Shown: positions 1 through 8,358, numbered from the stretch's first letter. The stretch is DNA of 39,550 nucleotides from an uncultured Ruminococcus sp. (GCA_902784855.1 CACZWQ010000028.1:1-39550), one strand, 5' to 3'. Notes: generated from the sequence alone by a model not told the origin. Numbers and translations are program-made.

Positions 1-1
1 C

Positions 2-73
2 GGCAGAGTCGACGTCCGCGACGTCACCGCCATCCAGAGAGCCCTCGCAAAGATCGAGTCCATCCCCGCATAA
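2..73 (+). CDS. C-terminal end of a dockerin-type protein (partial)
   Basis: The window opens inside a reading frame that ends at a TAA. Its last residues read GRVDVRDVTAIQRALAKIES, the second half of a type I dockerin repeat: a Ca-binding loop end followed by the V-T-A-I-Q-R helix. It closely resembles the end of the dockerin protein that stops at 17772. Type I dockerins bind cohesin modules on scaffoldins or at the cell surface, so the missing N-terminal part is probably secreted. Nothing can be said about its catalytic or binding domain. Confidence 0.7.
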   Translation, partial: GRVDVRDVTAIQRALAKIESIPA

Positions 74-106
74 TTCTTATCAACAACTGCATCGTCAGAT
101 TGACAG

Positions 107-142
107 ACGGCACAGGCCCGCAAGGGTTTGTGCCGTTTTTTT
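107..142 (+). terminator. Intrinsic terminator after the dockerin gene
   Basis: An 8-bp perfect stem (107-114 with 129-136) has a 14-nt loop and is followed by a run of T. It lies 33 nt after the dockerin stop. Confidence 0.8.
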
Positions 143-197
143 AATTGTACCGACGGTGAAGTATGTGCAGCAAAACAGCCGTAAACGCGCGCGGCGG

Positions 198-226
198 TCA
201 TAAATCCGCTTGTATCCGCATATCCT
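198..226 (+). promoter_or_regulatory. Possible SigE-type sporulation promoter
   Basis: TCATAAA (198-204) and CATATCCT (219-226) are separated by 14 nt. This resembles the mother-cell SigE pattern (TCATATT, about 14 nt, CATACAAT), though the -10 is a weak match. It sits about 30 nt before the SPOCS gene start chosen here. spoIVA, next in the operon, is a SigE gene in Bacillus, so the placement fits, but this is inference. Confidence 0.35.
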
Positions 227-257
227 TAACCAGAACAAAAACAAAGGAGAGATGAAT

Positions 258-1784
258 ATGGAGTTTCATCAGGATACCCGCGCCGTCAGCGCGCCGCTTT
301 TTGCACTGGATACGGTCGCGGAGCAGCTTGCGGACGTCGACCTGACCCTGCCCGACTACTGTCCGGATATCGAAAAGATCCTCAAGTGCAGCCTGACCCC
401 TAAGATCCAATCCAAAGCCCTGTCGGGCGGTCAATTGCAGGTGGACGGCGTTTGCGTGGTGAATGTGCTCTATGTGGAAAGTGAAAAAAAGACCATCCGC
501 TGCTGTGAGCACAGCCTGAGCTTCTCGCAGCGCTTCACGGTGAGGGACGCCGGCGAGGGCAACCTGATCCTCACCAAGACCAAGCCCGAGTACATCAACT
601 GCCGCGCCCTCAGTCCGAGACGGCTCGTGATCCACGGCGCGTTTTCCCTCTATGCCAAGGTCATCACCGTCGGGCGCACCGAGCTGTTCACACCCGAGCG
701 CAGCGGGATGGAGACGCTGCGGAAAAAGCTGCCGCTTTGCGATCTGCGCTCCAACTGTCAGGAGCAGTTCACGGTCAGCGAGGCGATCTCCGTCGCCGAC
801 AAGCCCGCGATCGAAGCGGTGCTCTATGTCAAGGCGGACGCAGCCGTCACCGACGCCAAGGCGGTCAGCGGCAAGCTCATGCTCAGCGGCGACATCAATA
901 TCAATCTGTTCTATCTTTCGAACCTCGAGACGGGCGAGACCGCCAAGCTCAACTACCTGCTGCCCTTCAACCAGATCATCGACTGCGACGGCATCGATGA
1001 GGATACCGAAAACATCTTCCATATCGAAGTGATGTCCTTTGACGCCCGCCTGAAAAACGACATTCTCTCCGACAAGCCCGCCATCGCCTTTGACGCGATG
1101 CTCTGCGTCTCGGCGGAGGGCTATCACAGCGAGGACACCGAGATCATCGCGGACGCCTACTGCACATCCTACGCCTGCGCGCCGCAGCTTGCCGAGCTGA
1201 AAGCGGTGGGGACGGTGTGCGAAATCAACAGCACCGCCATGGAAAAGCTCAGCGCGAAGATCGACGGCTGCAAGATCTCCAAGATCCTCGATATTTACGC
1301 CGACAGCGTGACGCTGGAAACAAGCCCCGCCGAGGACGGCATGACCGCGAAGGGCAAGATCAGCCTCTGCATCCTCGCGCTCGACGACAAAAGCGTCCCC
1401 GTTTTTGTCGAGCGCGCCTTCGACTATGAGCGCCGCCTTGACGCGGCGGGCTGCAACCGCATGCTGTTTGACAACGCCCGCGTGGCGAGCGTCAGCTACC
1501 GGCTTGCCGAGGACGGCAGCGTCGACATGCGCTGTGAGCTGAATATCAGCGGCGGCGCGGTAGAGAGCGAATCGCTGCGCGTCGTCAGCGGCGTCGACGT
1601 CTTTGAGGACAGTCCCATCCCGCCCGCCGACTGCGCCCTGACGCTCTATTATGCTTCCGCGGGCGAAAATCTCTGGCAGATCGCCAAATCGCACAACACG
1701 GGTCTGTCACTGCTGATGGCGGAAAATGCCCTTGACGGGCTCATTCTCGACAGCGACCGCATGCTGTTGATCCCCAGATTGTAA
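258..1784 (+). CDS. SPOCS (DUF3794) domain protein with C-terminal LysM
   Basis: Protein of 508 aa. It contains repeated SPOCS/DUF3794-type segments, found in spore-coat and sporulation proteins (for example the stretch VDLTLPDYCPDIEKILKC near the N-terminus). A LysM module at the C-terminus (about residues 460-508: YYASAGENLWQIAKSHNT, ending MLLIPRL) is expected to bind peptidoglycan or chitin-like polymers. There is no signal peptide, as usual for mother-cell coat proteins. The start at 258 is chosen because AAAGGAGAG lies about 8 nt upstream; the ATG at 252 is too close to that site and the ATG at 210 would lie upstream of the likely transcript start. It is followed 12 nt later by spoIVA, which suggests a spore-coat or cortex assembly operon. 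The exact role is unknown. Confidence 0.88.
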   Translation: MEFHQDTRAVSAPLFALDTVAEQLADVDLTLPDYCPDIEKILKCSLTPKIQSKALSGGQLQVDGVCVVNVLYVESEKKTIRCCEHSLSFSQRFTVRDAGEGNLILTKTKPEYINCRALSPRRLVIHGAFSLYAKVITVGRTELFTPERSGMETLRKKLPLCDLRSNCQEQFTVSEAISVADKPAIEAVLYVKADAAVTDAKAVSGKLMLSGDININLFYLSNLETGETAKLNYLLPFNQIIDCDGIDEDTENIFHIEVMSFDARLKNDILSDKPAIAFDAMLCVSAEGYHSEDTEIIADAYCTSYACAPQLAELKAVGTVCEINSTAMEKLSAKIDGCKISKILDIYADSVTLETSPAEDGMTAKGKISLCILALDDKSVPVFVERAFDYERRLDAAGCNRMLFDNARVASVSYRLAEDGSVDMRCELNISGGAVESESLRVVSGVDVFEDSPIPPADCALTLYYASAGENLWQIAKSHNTGLSLLMAENALDGLILDSDRMLLIPRL

Positions 1785-1796
1785 GGAGGCGGCACG

Positions 1797-3275
1797 ATGG
1801 AAGAAAAAAACGTATACCGCGAGCTGTCCCAACGCACGGACGGCGATATCTATATCGGTGTGGTCGGACCCGTGCGCACGGGCAAATCCACCTTTATCAA
1901 GCGTTTCATGGATGCGCTGGTGCTGCCGAACATCCACGACCAGGGGGTCTATCAGCGCACGCTCGACGAGCTGCCGCAATCCGCAGCGGGGAAGACCATC
2001 ATGACGACCGAGCCGAAGTTCATTCCCGAGGAGAGCGTCGAGGTCGACCTCGGCGACAACGTCAGCTTCCGCGTGCGCATGATCGACTGTGTGGGCTATG
2101 TCGTCGACAGCGCCCTCGGCCACACCGAGGAGGACGGTCCCCGCATGGTCAAGACGCCGTGGTCGGAGCAGGAGATGCCCTTTGAGGAAGCGGCGGAGAT
2201 CGGCACGAAAAAGGTCATCACCGACCACAGCTCCGTCGGCTTGGTCATCACGACCGACGGCAGCTTCTCCGAGATCCCGCGCGAGGATTATCTCTCCGGC
2301 GAGCGGCGGGTCATCGAGGAGCTGAAAGCCATCGACAAGCCCTTCATCGTCCTGCTCAATTCGGCGCAGCCGCAGTCGGAGTCGGCACGCGGCTTGGCGG
2401 AGGAGCTTTCTCAGCGCTATCAGGTCCCCGTGCTGCCCGTCAGCTGCATGGAGCTGGACGAGGCGGAGATCAAGCGCGTCATCGCCCAGCTGCTGTTTGA
2501 GTTCCCGATGCGCGAGATCAAGGTCGATATCCCGGAGTGGGTGGTGAAGCTCGACCGCGACCACTGGCTGAAATCAAAGGTTTTTGCCTGCATTCAGGAG
2601 GCAGCTAAGCCGGTCCGCAAGACGCGCGAGATCCAACAGGCGATCGGCGAGATGGCAAAGTGCGAGTATATTTCTCAATCAGAATTATCAGGACTGGAGT
2701 TGGGAAGCGGCAGGGCGACTGTCCGCCTGACCATGGAGCCGCAGCTGTTCTACCGCGTGCTTTCGGAGCAGACGGGACTGGAGATCGCCGATGAATTTGC
2801 GCTGATGAACAGCGTGATGTCGCTCTCGCAAAAGCAGCGGGAGTTCGACAAGATCGCGCAGGCATACGAGCAGGTCAAGGAGTCAGGCTACGGTATTGTC
2901 ATGCCCACGATCGACGAGCTGACTCTTGAGGAGCCGAAGATCATCAAGCAGAGCGGCAAGTACGGCGTGAAGCTGAAGGCGAGCGCGCCTTCCATCCACA
3001 TGATGCGCGTGCAGACGCAGACCGAGGTGACGCCGATCGTCGGCTCGGAGCAGCAGAGCGAGGAGCTCGTCAGCTATCTGCTCAAGGAATTCGAGGAGAG
3101 CCCCGAGAAGATCTGGGAGAGCAACATCTTCGGCAAATCGGTGCACGAGCTGGTCAACGAGGGACTGCACAACAAGCTCAGCCGCATGCCCGACGACGCA
3201 AGGCGGAAGATCGGCCGCACCATCGAGCGCGTCATCAACGACGGCTGCAACGGGTTGATCTGCATCATCGTATAG
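1797..3275 (+). CDS. spoIVA: Stage IV sporulation protein A (coat-basement ATPase)
   Basis: Protein of 492 aa, the length typical of SpoIVA. In Bacillus, SpoIVA hydrolyses ATP and polymerises on the forespore surface to form the platform for coat assembly. A Walker A motif is visible near the N-terminus (GPVRTGKSTFIKRF), within a TRAFAC GTPase-like fold that hydrolyses ATP in this family. The conserved C-terminus ends GLICIIV, the short tail needed for membrane localisation in the known protein. AAGGAGG lies 9 nt before the ATG. Co-transcription with the SPOCS/LysM gene upstream is likely, because only 12 nt separate them. Confidence 0.97.
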   Translation: MEEKNVYRELSQRTDGDIYIGVVGPVRTGKSTFIKRFMDALVLPNIHDQGVYQRTLDELPQSAAGKTIMTTEPKFIPEESVEVDLGDNVSFRVRMIDCVGYVVDSALGHTEEDGPRMVKTPWSEQEMPFEEAAEIGTKKVITDHSSVGLVITTDGSFSEIPREDYLSGERRVIEELKAIDKPFIVLLNSAQPQSESARGLAEELSQRYQVPVLPVSCMELDEAEIKRVIAQLLFEFPMREIKVDIPEWVVKLDRDHWLKSKVFACIQEAAKPVRKTREIQQAIGEMAKCEYISQSELSGLELGSGRATVRLTMEPQLFYRVLSEQTGLEIADEFALMNSVMSLSQKQREFDKIAQAYEQVKESGYGIVMPTIDELTLEEPKIIKQSGKYGVKLKASAPSIHMMRVQTQTEVTPIVGSEQQSEELVSYLLKEFEESPEKIWESNIFGKSVHELVNEGLHNKLSRMPDDARRKIGRTIERVINDGCNGLICIIV

Positions 3276-3322
3276 CCGCTTTGCGGTATTCTGCTAAAAA
3301 ACCATTCATTATCTACCGACGC

Positions 3323-3366
3323 GGGTCGTTTCGCTCAGCTTGTTCCGGAGCGAAGCGACCCTTTGC
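3323..3366 (+). terminator. Terminator after spoIVA
   Basis: A 14-bp stem with one G-U pair (3323-3336 with 3348-3361) has an 11-nt loop and a short, impure T tract. Confidence 0.65.
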
Positions 3367-3442
3367 TGTGTTTCACGATTGCCCCTGAAAAAAACAAATT
3401 TTTGTGTAATTTGACGAAAAGCGGCGAGGTGAGGATTTGATA

Positions 3443-3471
3443 TTGAAAAAAAGGCGCAAACCGAGTATAAT
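3443..3471 (+). promoter_or_regulatory. Vegetative promoter of the decarboxylase subunit operon
   Basis: TTGAAA (3443-3448), 17 bp, TATAAT (3466-3471). The first gene starts 40 nt downstream with GGAGGG before its ATG. Confidence 0.8.
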
Positions 3472-3511
3472 ATAATATGTATGCGATTACTATTTTTCCG
3501 GAGGGATTCTT

Positions 3512-3958
3512 ATGTTGCAAGCGAGCGTCAACGCACTGCAAAGCGCAGCGGCGGAGTTGACCCTTTACGAGCGGGCGATTTCTGCGGCAAAGGTCATTTT
3601 GACGGGCTTTGTGGTCGTTTTCAGCATGCTTTTCCTGCTGATTCTCATTATCAAGCTCTATGGCGCCATTGTTTCATCGGCACAGCGAGCGGCAGATCAA
3701 CGCGCCAAGCGGAAGGAGCGCGTCAAGGAACGGATCACCGACGGCTCCGGCGTCCATATCATCAAGCGTCCCGCCTATGTCACGGCGCCCACCATCGAGG
3801 AGGGGATCCCCGAGGAGGTCGTGGCGGTCATCGCCGCGGCGGTAGCGGCGTATGACAGCACGGGCAGCAAGGTGAGGATCAAAAGCATCAAAAAAGCAAA
3901 CGGCGGCCGTTCCGCATGGGCGAACGCCGGTGTTCTCGACAACACCCGCCCGTTTTAA
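3512..3958 (+). CDS. OadG-family gamma subunit of a Na+-pump decarboxylase
   Basis: Protein of 148 aa with one strong N-terminal membrane segment (about residues 28-52, VILTGFVVVFSMLFLLILII) followed by a charged cytoplasmic tail. The FVVVFSMLFLLILII pattern and the short conserved EEVVAVIAAAVAAY helix further on are typical of OadG/sodium pump decarboxylase gamma subunits, which hold the alpha and beta subunits together. It lies 28 nt upstream of the beta subunit gene. In many clostridia the gamma gene also carries or precedes a biotin-carrier domain; no biotin AMKM motif is present here. Confidence 0.85.
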   Translation: MLQASVNALQSAAAELTLYERAISAAKVILTGFVVVFSMLFLLILIIKLYGAIVSSAQRAADQRAKRKERVKERITDGSGVHIIKRPAYVTAPTIEEGIPEEVVAVIAAAVAAYDSTGSKVRIKSIKKANGGRSAWANAGVLDNTRPF

Positions 3959-3986
3959 TCTATTCAGGAAAGGAACGTAGCTGTTT

Positions 3987-5222
3987 ATGGAAATCCTCAA
4001 TGGCTTTTTAGACGCGATCTACGGTATTTATGCCGGCTCGGGACTGATGTCTCTGAACTGGCAGAACTACATCATGATCGCGGTGTCCATCTTTTTGCTC
4101 TATCTCGCGATCAAAAAGCAGTATGAGCCGCTGTTGCTCCTGCCGATCGCCTTCGGCATGCTGCTGGTCAACCTCTATCCCGATATCATGTCGCCGCCCG
4201 CTGTCACCATGGTGCAGATGTCCGGCGCGAATGACCCTGCCGCGGTGGGACATGCCACCCAGCAGATCAACGGGGTCTGGTATTATGAAAGCCCGAAGTA
4301 CGGCGGTTTGCTGTACTATCTCTATCAGGGCGTCAAGCTCGGCATCTATCCGCCGCTGATCTTCCTCGGCATCGGCTGCATGACCGACTTTGGTCCGCTG
4401 ATCTCCAACCCCAAGAGCCTGATCCTCGGCGCGGCGGCGCAGATCGGTATTTTCGTTACCTTCACGGGCGCGATCTTCCTCGGCTTCTCCGAGCCGCAGT
4501 CCGGCGCGATCGCCATCATCGGCGGCGCAGACGGTCCGACCGCGATCTTCGTCACCACTAAGCTCGCTCCCGAGCTGTTAGGCTCCATCGCGATCGCGGC
4601 GTATTCCTACATGGCGCTTGTGCCGATCATCCAGCCGCCGATCATGAAGGCGCTCACCACGAAAAAAGAGCGCAGCGTCGTTATGGAGCAGCTGCGCCCC
4701 GTTTCCAAGCTGGAAAAGATCATCTTCCCGGTCATCGTCGTGATCCTGATCTCCATTTTCCTGCCCGACGCCGCTCCGCTGGTCGGCATGCTCATGCTGG
4801 GCAACCTCTTTAAGGAATCCGGCGTGGTAGATCGAATCGCCAAGGCGGCGCAGAACGAGCTGATGAATATCATCACGATCTTCCTCGGCGTCACCGTCGG
4901 CGCTACCGCCAAGGGCAGCACCTTCCTGACCTTCGACACCATCAAGATCATCGTCCTCGGACTGATCGCCTTCTCAATGGGCACCGCCTTCGGCGTGCTC
5001 TTCGGCAAGCTGATGTATAAGCTGACGGGCGGCAAGGTCAACCCGCTGATCGGCTCTGCCGGCGTTTCCGCCGTTCCCATGGCGGCGCGCGTTTCACAGC
5101 GCGTCGGACAGCAGGAGAACCCCGGCAACTTCCTGCTGATGCACGCCATGGGTCCGAATGTCGCGGGCGTGATCGGGTCGGCGGTCGCGGCAGGCGTGCT
5201 GCTGAACGTGATCCCGCACTGA
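3987..5222 (+). CDS. Na+-translocating decarboxylase beta subunit (OadB/GcdB/MmdB family)
   Basis: Protein of 411 aa with many membrane segments. The family couples decarboxylation of a carboxybiotin (derived from oxaloacetate, methylmalonyl-CoA or glutaconyl-CoA) to outward Na+ transport. The hallmark Asp region GGADGPTAIFVTTKLAP is present, as is the C-terminal conserved block HAMGPNVAGVIGSAVAAG that carries the Asn, Gly and Ser residues lining the Na+ path in the Klebsiella enzyme. The substrate cannot be told from beta alone. No carboxyltransferase alpha subunit or biotin carrier is within the window, so partners must be encoded elsewhere. Confidence 0.95.
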   Translation: MEILNGFLDAIYGIYAGSGLMSLNWQNYIMIAVSIFLLYLAIKKQYEPLLLLPIAFGMLLVNLYPDIMSPPAVTMVQMSGANDPAAVGHATQQINGVWYYESPKYGGLLYYLYQGVKLGIYPPLIFLGIGCMTDFGPLISNPKSLILGAAAQIGIFVTFTGAIFLGFSEPQSGAIAIIGGADGPTAIFVTTKLAPELLGSIAIAAYSYMALVPIIQPPIMKALTTKKERSVVMEQLRPVSKLEKIIFPVIVVILISIFLPDAAPLVGMLMLGNLFKESGVVDRIAKAAQNELMNIITIFLGVTVGATAKGSTFLTFDTIKIIVLGLIAFSMGTAFGVLFGKLMYKLTGGKVNPLIGSAGVSAVPMAARVSQRVGQQENPGNFLLMHAMGPNVAGVIGSAVAAGVLLNVIPH

Positions 5223-5261
5223 TTGCATATCAGACTGCGATCGCTTTTCATGGGTGCGCAG

Positions 5262-5288
5262 AAGCCTTCCCGTATGGGGGGCTTTTCC
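5262..5288 (+). terminator. Likely terminator after the beta subunit gene
   Basis: A 9-bp stem with two G-U pairs (5262-5270 with 5276-5284) is followed by a short T run. Confidence 0.5.
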
Positions 5289-5369
5289 CGTAAGAACAAA
5301 ATACGACGGACTTTTTCGTGAAAATGCAATATAATTCATTATTGGAATTATATTCAAGACGGCATATAC

Positions 5370-5375
5370 TATAAT
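5370..5375 (+). promoter_or_regulatory. Candidate -10 of the tyrosine-kinase operon
   Basis: TATAAT lies in an AT-rich stretch 37 nt before the modulator start. No convincing -35 is seen at 17 bp; TTGGAA at 5342-5347 is 22 bp away. Confidence 0.4.
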
Positions 5376-5412
5376 AGTTCAGAATTAGTTTATTGCTTTA
5401 AGGAGATTCGAA

Positions 5413-6144
5413 ATGCCGAAAAATATTACGGTTCAAAAAATCCTTTTCATCTTGCTTCACCGGCTTCCCATGATCATCCTCTCGGGTGTGTTGGTCGGAC
5501 TGATGTTCTTCCTCTACTCGAGCTTTCTGATCAAGCCTGTCTACAGCACCTCTACCATGATCTATATCCAGAACTATGGGAGGAAGCAGACGGGGAATGC
5601 CGAGACGGACGATGTGCAGAGTGCGACACAATCGCCGAATTCGGAAAGCGCGCAGAGCAACAACGAGGCGGCGCAAAAGATTTTCAACTCCGATATGGCG
5701 GGTTCCGCCACGCTCGCTTCCAACTGCGTCACCCTGTTCCAGAATTCCGACGAGATCACGCGTTACTATGACGGCTGCGACGTCAGCATGGCAACCACCG
5801 ACGGCACCTTCTATATCACGATCACTGCCAACGGCAACGATCCGCAGAAGTGCGCCAATGTCGCGAATATCGTCGCGGAAAAATGCGGCGAGGTCTTTTA
5901 CGAGCGTTTTCTCTACGGTACCTACGGCGTCATTCGTGAGGCTTACACGCCGTCCAAGCCGATCTCTCCCGACAATATGAAGAATACCCTCATCGGTGTC
6001 GCGGTGGGTCTCGTGCTTGCGTGCCTGATCGCGATCCTGCTGGAGCTGATCGATACCACCATCAAGAACGACGACGATCTCTCTGCGATGTACAAGATCC
6101 CCGTTTTTGCGGAGATCCCTGATTTTGAAAGCTCGGGCAGGTGA
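5413..6144 (+). CDS. Wzz/CpsC-like chain-length determinant, kinase modulator
   Basis: Protein of 243 aa with the polysaccharide co-polymerase layout of Gram-positive bacteria: a membrane segment near the N-terminus (about residues 18-38), an extracellular domain, and a second membrane segment near the C-terminus (GVAVGLVLACLIAILLELI), then a short cytoplasmic tail. The conserved P-rich motif before the second segment is present (AYTPSKPISPDNMKN). Such proteins activate the BY-kinase next door and set polysaccharide chain length. TAAGGAG precedes the ATG. The downstream kinase gene begins 5 nt after this stop, so they are translated together. Confidence 0.9.
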   Translation: MPKNITVQKILFILLHRLPMIILSGVLVGLMFFLYSSFLIKPVYSTSTMIYIQNYGRKQTGNAETDDVQSATQSPNSESAQSNNEAAQKIFNSDMAGSATLASNCVTLFQNSDEITRYYDGCDVSMATTDGTFYITITANGNDPQKCANVANIVAEKCGEVFYERFLYGTYGVIREAYTPSKPISPDNMKNTLIGVAVGLVLACLIAILLELIDTTIKNDDDLSAMYKIPVFAEIPDFESSGR

Positions 6145-6149
6145 AGGTA

Positions 6150-6770
6150 ATGAAGATAAAACTGGGAAAAGCAAAGAAAAACCTGTCGGGCGATGACGAA
6201 AAGGTGTTCGCGGTGACGAGCTATTCCAAGGGCGAGGGAAAAAGTACGGTTTCCGCTAATCTGGCGATCTCCTTTTCCAAGATGGAGAAGCGCGTGCTGC
6301 TGGTGGACAGCGACCTTCGCCGTCCGAACGTCCACAATATCTTTAAGGTCAAAAACACCGCGGGCTTGTCCAACATTATCGGCAAAATGGGCAATTTTGA
6401 CGAGGTGGTGCACCGCGAGGTGCTCCCGAACCTCGATATTCTGCCCTCCGGCACCATACCGCCCAACCCCTCCGAGCTGCTTTGCTCGGCGCGGTTTATT
6501 GAACTGGTCAAACGCCTCAAAAGCGAGTATGACTATATCATCTTCGATACCCCGCCGGTCGGCGTCGTTTCCGACGCACTGCTGCTCAAGGACTTGGTAT
6601 CCGGCTTCGTAGTTGTCATTCGCGAGCGCAGCACGACGCACGGCGATTTCCAGAACCTGCTGGACAGCGCCAAGCTGGCGGACTGCAAGCTGTTGGGCAT
6701 CATCAAGGTCGGCTGTACCGGCAGCCGGAAGCGCAGAAGACGCGGTTACTATTACTATCAATACTATTAA
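6150..6770 (+). CDS. Bacterial tyrosine kinase (CpsD/CapB/YwqD family)
   Basis: Protein of 206 aa from the ATG at 6150; a GTG at 6141 in the same frame is an alternative. It has the three BY-kinase nucleotide motifs: Walker A SKGEGKST, Walker A' LLVDSDLRRP and Walker B IIFDTPP. It ends in a tyrosine cluster (YYYYQYY), the usual autophosphorylation tail. In this family the kinase and its membrane modulator together control synthesis and export of capsule or exopolysaccharide. Here no glycosyltransferase, flippase or polymerase follows: a strong terminator closes the operon right after this gene, and no tyrosine phosphatase is present. Its target loci therefore lie elsewhere. Confidence 0.93.
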   Translation: MKIKLGKAKKNLSGDDEKVFAVTSYSKGEGKSTVSANLAISFSKMEKRVLLVDSDLRRPNVHNIFKVKNTAGLSNIIGKMGNFDEVVHREVLPNLDILPSGTIPPNPSELLCSARFIELVKRLKSEYDYIIFDTPPVGVVSDALLLKDLVSGFVVVIRERSTTHGDFQNLLDSAKLADCKLLGIIKVGCTGSRKRRRRGYYYYQYY

Positions 6771-6778
6771 ACAGGCGG

Positions 6779-6818
6779 CAGACTTACCGATATCATGCGG
6801 TAAGTCTGTTTTATTCTT
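6779..6818 (+). terminator. Strong terminator after the tyrosine kinase gene
   Basis: An 11-bp perfect stem (6779-6789 with 6798-6808), 8-nt loop, then TTTTATTCTT. Confidence 0.9.
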
Positions 6819-6856
6819 GATGAAAGTGCCGAAAATGCAGGATTTGTGAAAAAGAC

Positions 6857-6885
6857 TTGCATTCCCTCGCGGAATCGTGTACAAT
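6857..6885 (+). promoter_or_regulatory. Promoter of the aminotransferase gene
   Basis: TTGCAT (6857-6862), 17 bp, TACAAT (6880-6885). TAAGGAG precedes the ATG at 6938. Confidence 0.75.
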
Positions 6886-6937
6886 ATGAAAGATAACCGC
6901 CACGGAAAATGCAATTAATGAATAAGGAGAAATCAAA

Positions 6938-8302
6938 ATGAACTATATGACATGCACCGCACAGGAGCTGGAGCAGGAGTATCAGCGCCTGAGAAAGCAG
7001 TATGAGGACGAAAAGGGCAAGGGGCTGAGCCTGAACATGGCGAGAGGAAAGCCCGGCAAGGCGCAGCTTGATCTGTCGCTCGACATGCTGGATGTGCTTA
7101 ACAGCGGCTCCGCGTTTACCGGTGCAGATCAGATGGATTGCCGCAACTACGGCATCCTCGAGGGTATCGAGGAATGCCGCAAGCTGTTCGGTGATATCCT
7201 CGGTGTAGACTACCGGAATGTGATGGTCGGCGGAAGCTCGAGCCTGAACATGATGTTTGACACGATCTCCTGCATGATGACCAAACCGATCGTCGAGGGC
7301 TGCAAGCCTTGGATCGAGGTAGAAAACCGCAAGTTTCTCTGTCCCGTACCGGGCTATGACCGCCACTTCGGCATCACCGGCTACTACGGCTTTGAGATGA
7401 TCCCCGTTCCCATGTCCGAGGACGGTCCCGACATGGATCTGATCGAAAAGCTCGTCTCGGAGGACGACAGCATCAAGGGCATCTGGTGCGTGCCGAAGTA
7501 TTCCAACCCGCAGGGTATCACCTACAGCGACGAGACCGTCAGACGCTTTGCCAACCTCAAGCCCGCCGCAAAGGATTTCCGTATCATGTGGGACAACGCC
7601 TACTGCGTGCACGACGTGACCGATACGCCCGACGAGCTGCTCAACATCTATGACGCGTGTGTCGAGGCGGGAAATGAGGATCTGCCGATCCTGTTCACCT
7701 CCACCTCGAAGATCACCTTCCCGGGAGCCGGCGTCGCGGCGATGGCGGCGTCTCCGAACAACATGAAGGTGTTCAAGGCGCGCTATCAGTATCAGGTCAT
7801 CAGCTACGATAAGCTCAATATGCTGCGCCATGTGCGCTATTTCGGCAATTATGAGGGCGTGCTCAAGCATATGCAGAAGCATAAGGCGGTTTTGGCGCCC
7901 AAGTTTGCCATCGTACTCGACACGCTGGAGAAGGAGCTGGTACCCGCGGGTATCGGACAGTGGACGAATCCCAACGGCGGATACTTTGTCAGCATCGACG
8001 TTTGCGAGGGTACGGCGAAGCGCGTCGTACAGCTCTGCAAGGAAGCGGGACTGGTGCTGACGGGAGCGGGCGCAACCTATCCCAACGGCAACGACCCCAA
8101 GGACAGCAATGGTGCTGACGGGAGCGGGCGCAACCTATCCCAACGGCAACGACCCCAAGGACAGCAATATCCGCATCGCGCCGTCCTTCCCGCCGAACGA
8201 CGAGCTGCAAACGGCGATGGATCTGTTCTGTATCTGCGTCAAGCTGGCTGCGTGCGAAAAGCTGCTGAGAGCGTGACGTTCCGCCCGGCGGCAAAGTCGT
8301 AG
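6938..8302 (+). CDS. PLP-dependent aminotransferase (PF12897 type), C-terminus frameshifted
   Basis: The reading frame is 454 aa. The first ~390 residues are a fold-type I aminotransferase of the aspartate-aminotransferase-like family PF12897. They include the N-terminal MARGKPGKAQLDLS segment, the Asn/Asp/Tyr cofactor region (MWDNAYCVHD) and the PLP lysine K258 in TSTSKITFPGAG. From residue 372 on, a 58-bp direct duplication (8052-8109 repeated at 8110-8167) adds one base modulo three. The protein then leaves the family frame, ending in an unrelated basic tail at 8302. Deleting one copy restores a 426-aa protein ending at the TGA 8274-8276, with the motif NIRIAPSFPPNDEL, whose Arg should bind the substrate carboxylate. 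As read, that Arg is lost, so the protein is probably inactive unless the duplication is an assembly error. Confidence 0.9.
   Translation: MNYMTCTAQELEQEYQRLRKQYEDEKGKGLSLNMARGKPGKAQLDLSLDMLDVLNSGSAFTGADQMDCRNYGILEGIEECRKLFGDILGVDYRNVMVGGSSSLNMMFDTISCMMTKPIVEGCKPWIEVENRKFLCPVPGYDRHFGITGYYGFEMIPVPMSEDGPDMDLIEKLVSEDDSIKGIWCVPKYSNPQGITYSDETVRRFANLKPAAKDFRIMWDNAYCVHDVTDTPDELLNIYDACVEAGNEDLPILFTSTSKITFPGAGVAAMAASPNNMKVFKARYQYQVISYDKLNMLRHVRYFGNYEGVLKHMQKHKAVLAPKFAIVLDTLEKELVPAGIGQWTNPNGGYFVSIDVCEGTAKRVVQLCKEAGLVLTGAGATYPNGNDPKDSNGADGSGRNLSQRQRPQGQQYPHRAVLPAERRAANGDGSVLYLRQAGCVRKAAESVTFRPAAKS
8052..8168 (+). repeat. 58-bp tandem direct duplication inside the aminotransferase gene
   Basis: Positions 8052-8109 and 8110-8167 are identical, and base 8168 again matches the first base of the unit. 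The period of 58 is not a multiple of three, so the duplication shifts the frame. Confidence 0.97.
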
Positions 8303-8329
8303 TTTTTGATACAAATTTTTCGTATCGTA

Positions 8330-8358
8330 TTGACAATTTAGTAAAAAAAACGTATAAT
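8330..8358 (+). promoter_or_regulatory. Promoter of secDF, overlapping a terminator
   Basis: TTGACA (8330-8335), exactly 17 bp, TATAAT (8353-8358): a consensus vegetative promoter. The last three bases of the -10 are also the first bases of a 15-bp terminator stem (see next entry). The predicted transcript start is about 8365. Confidence 0.88.
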
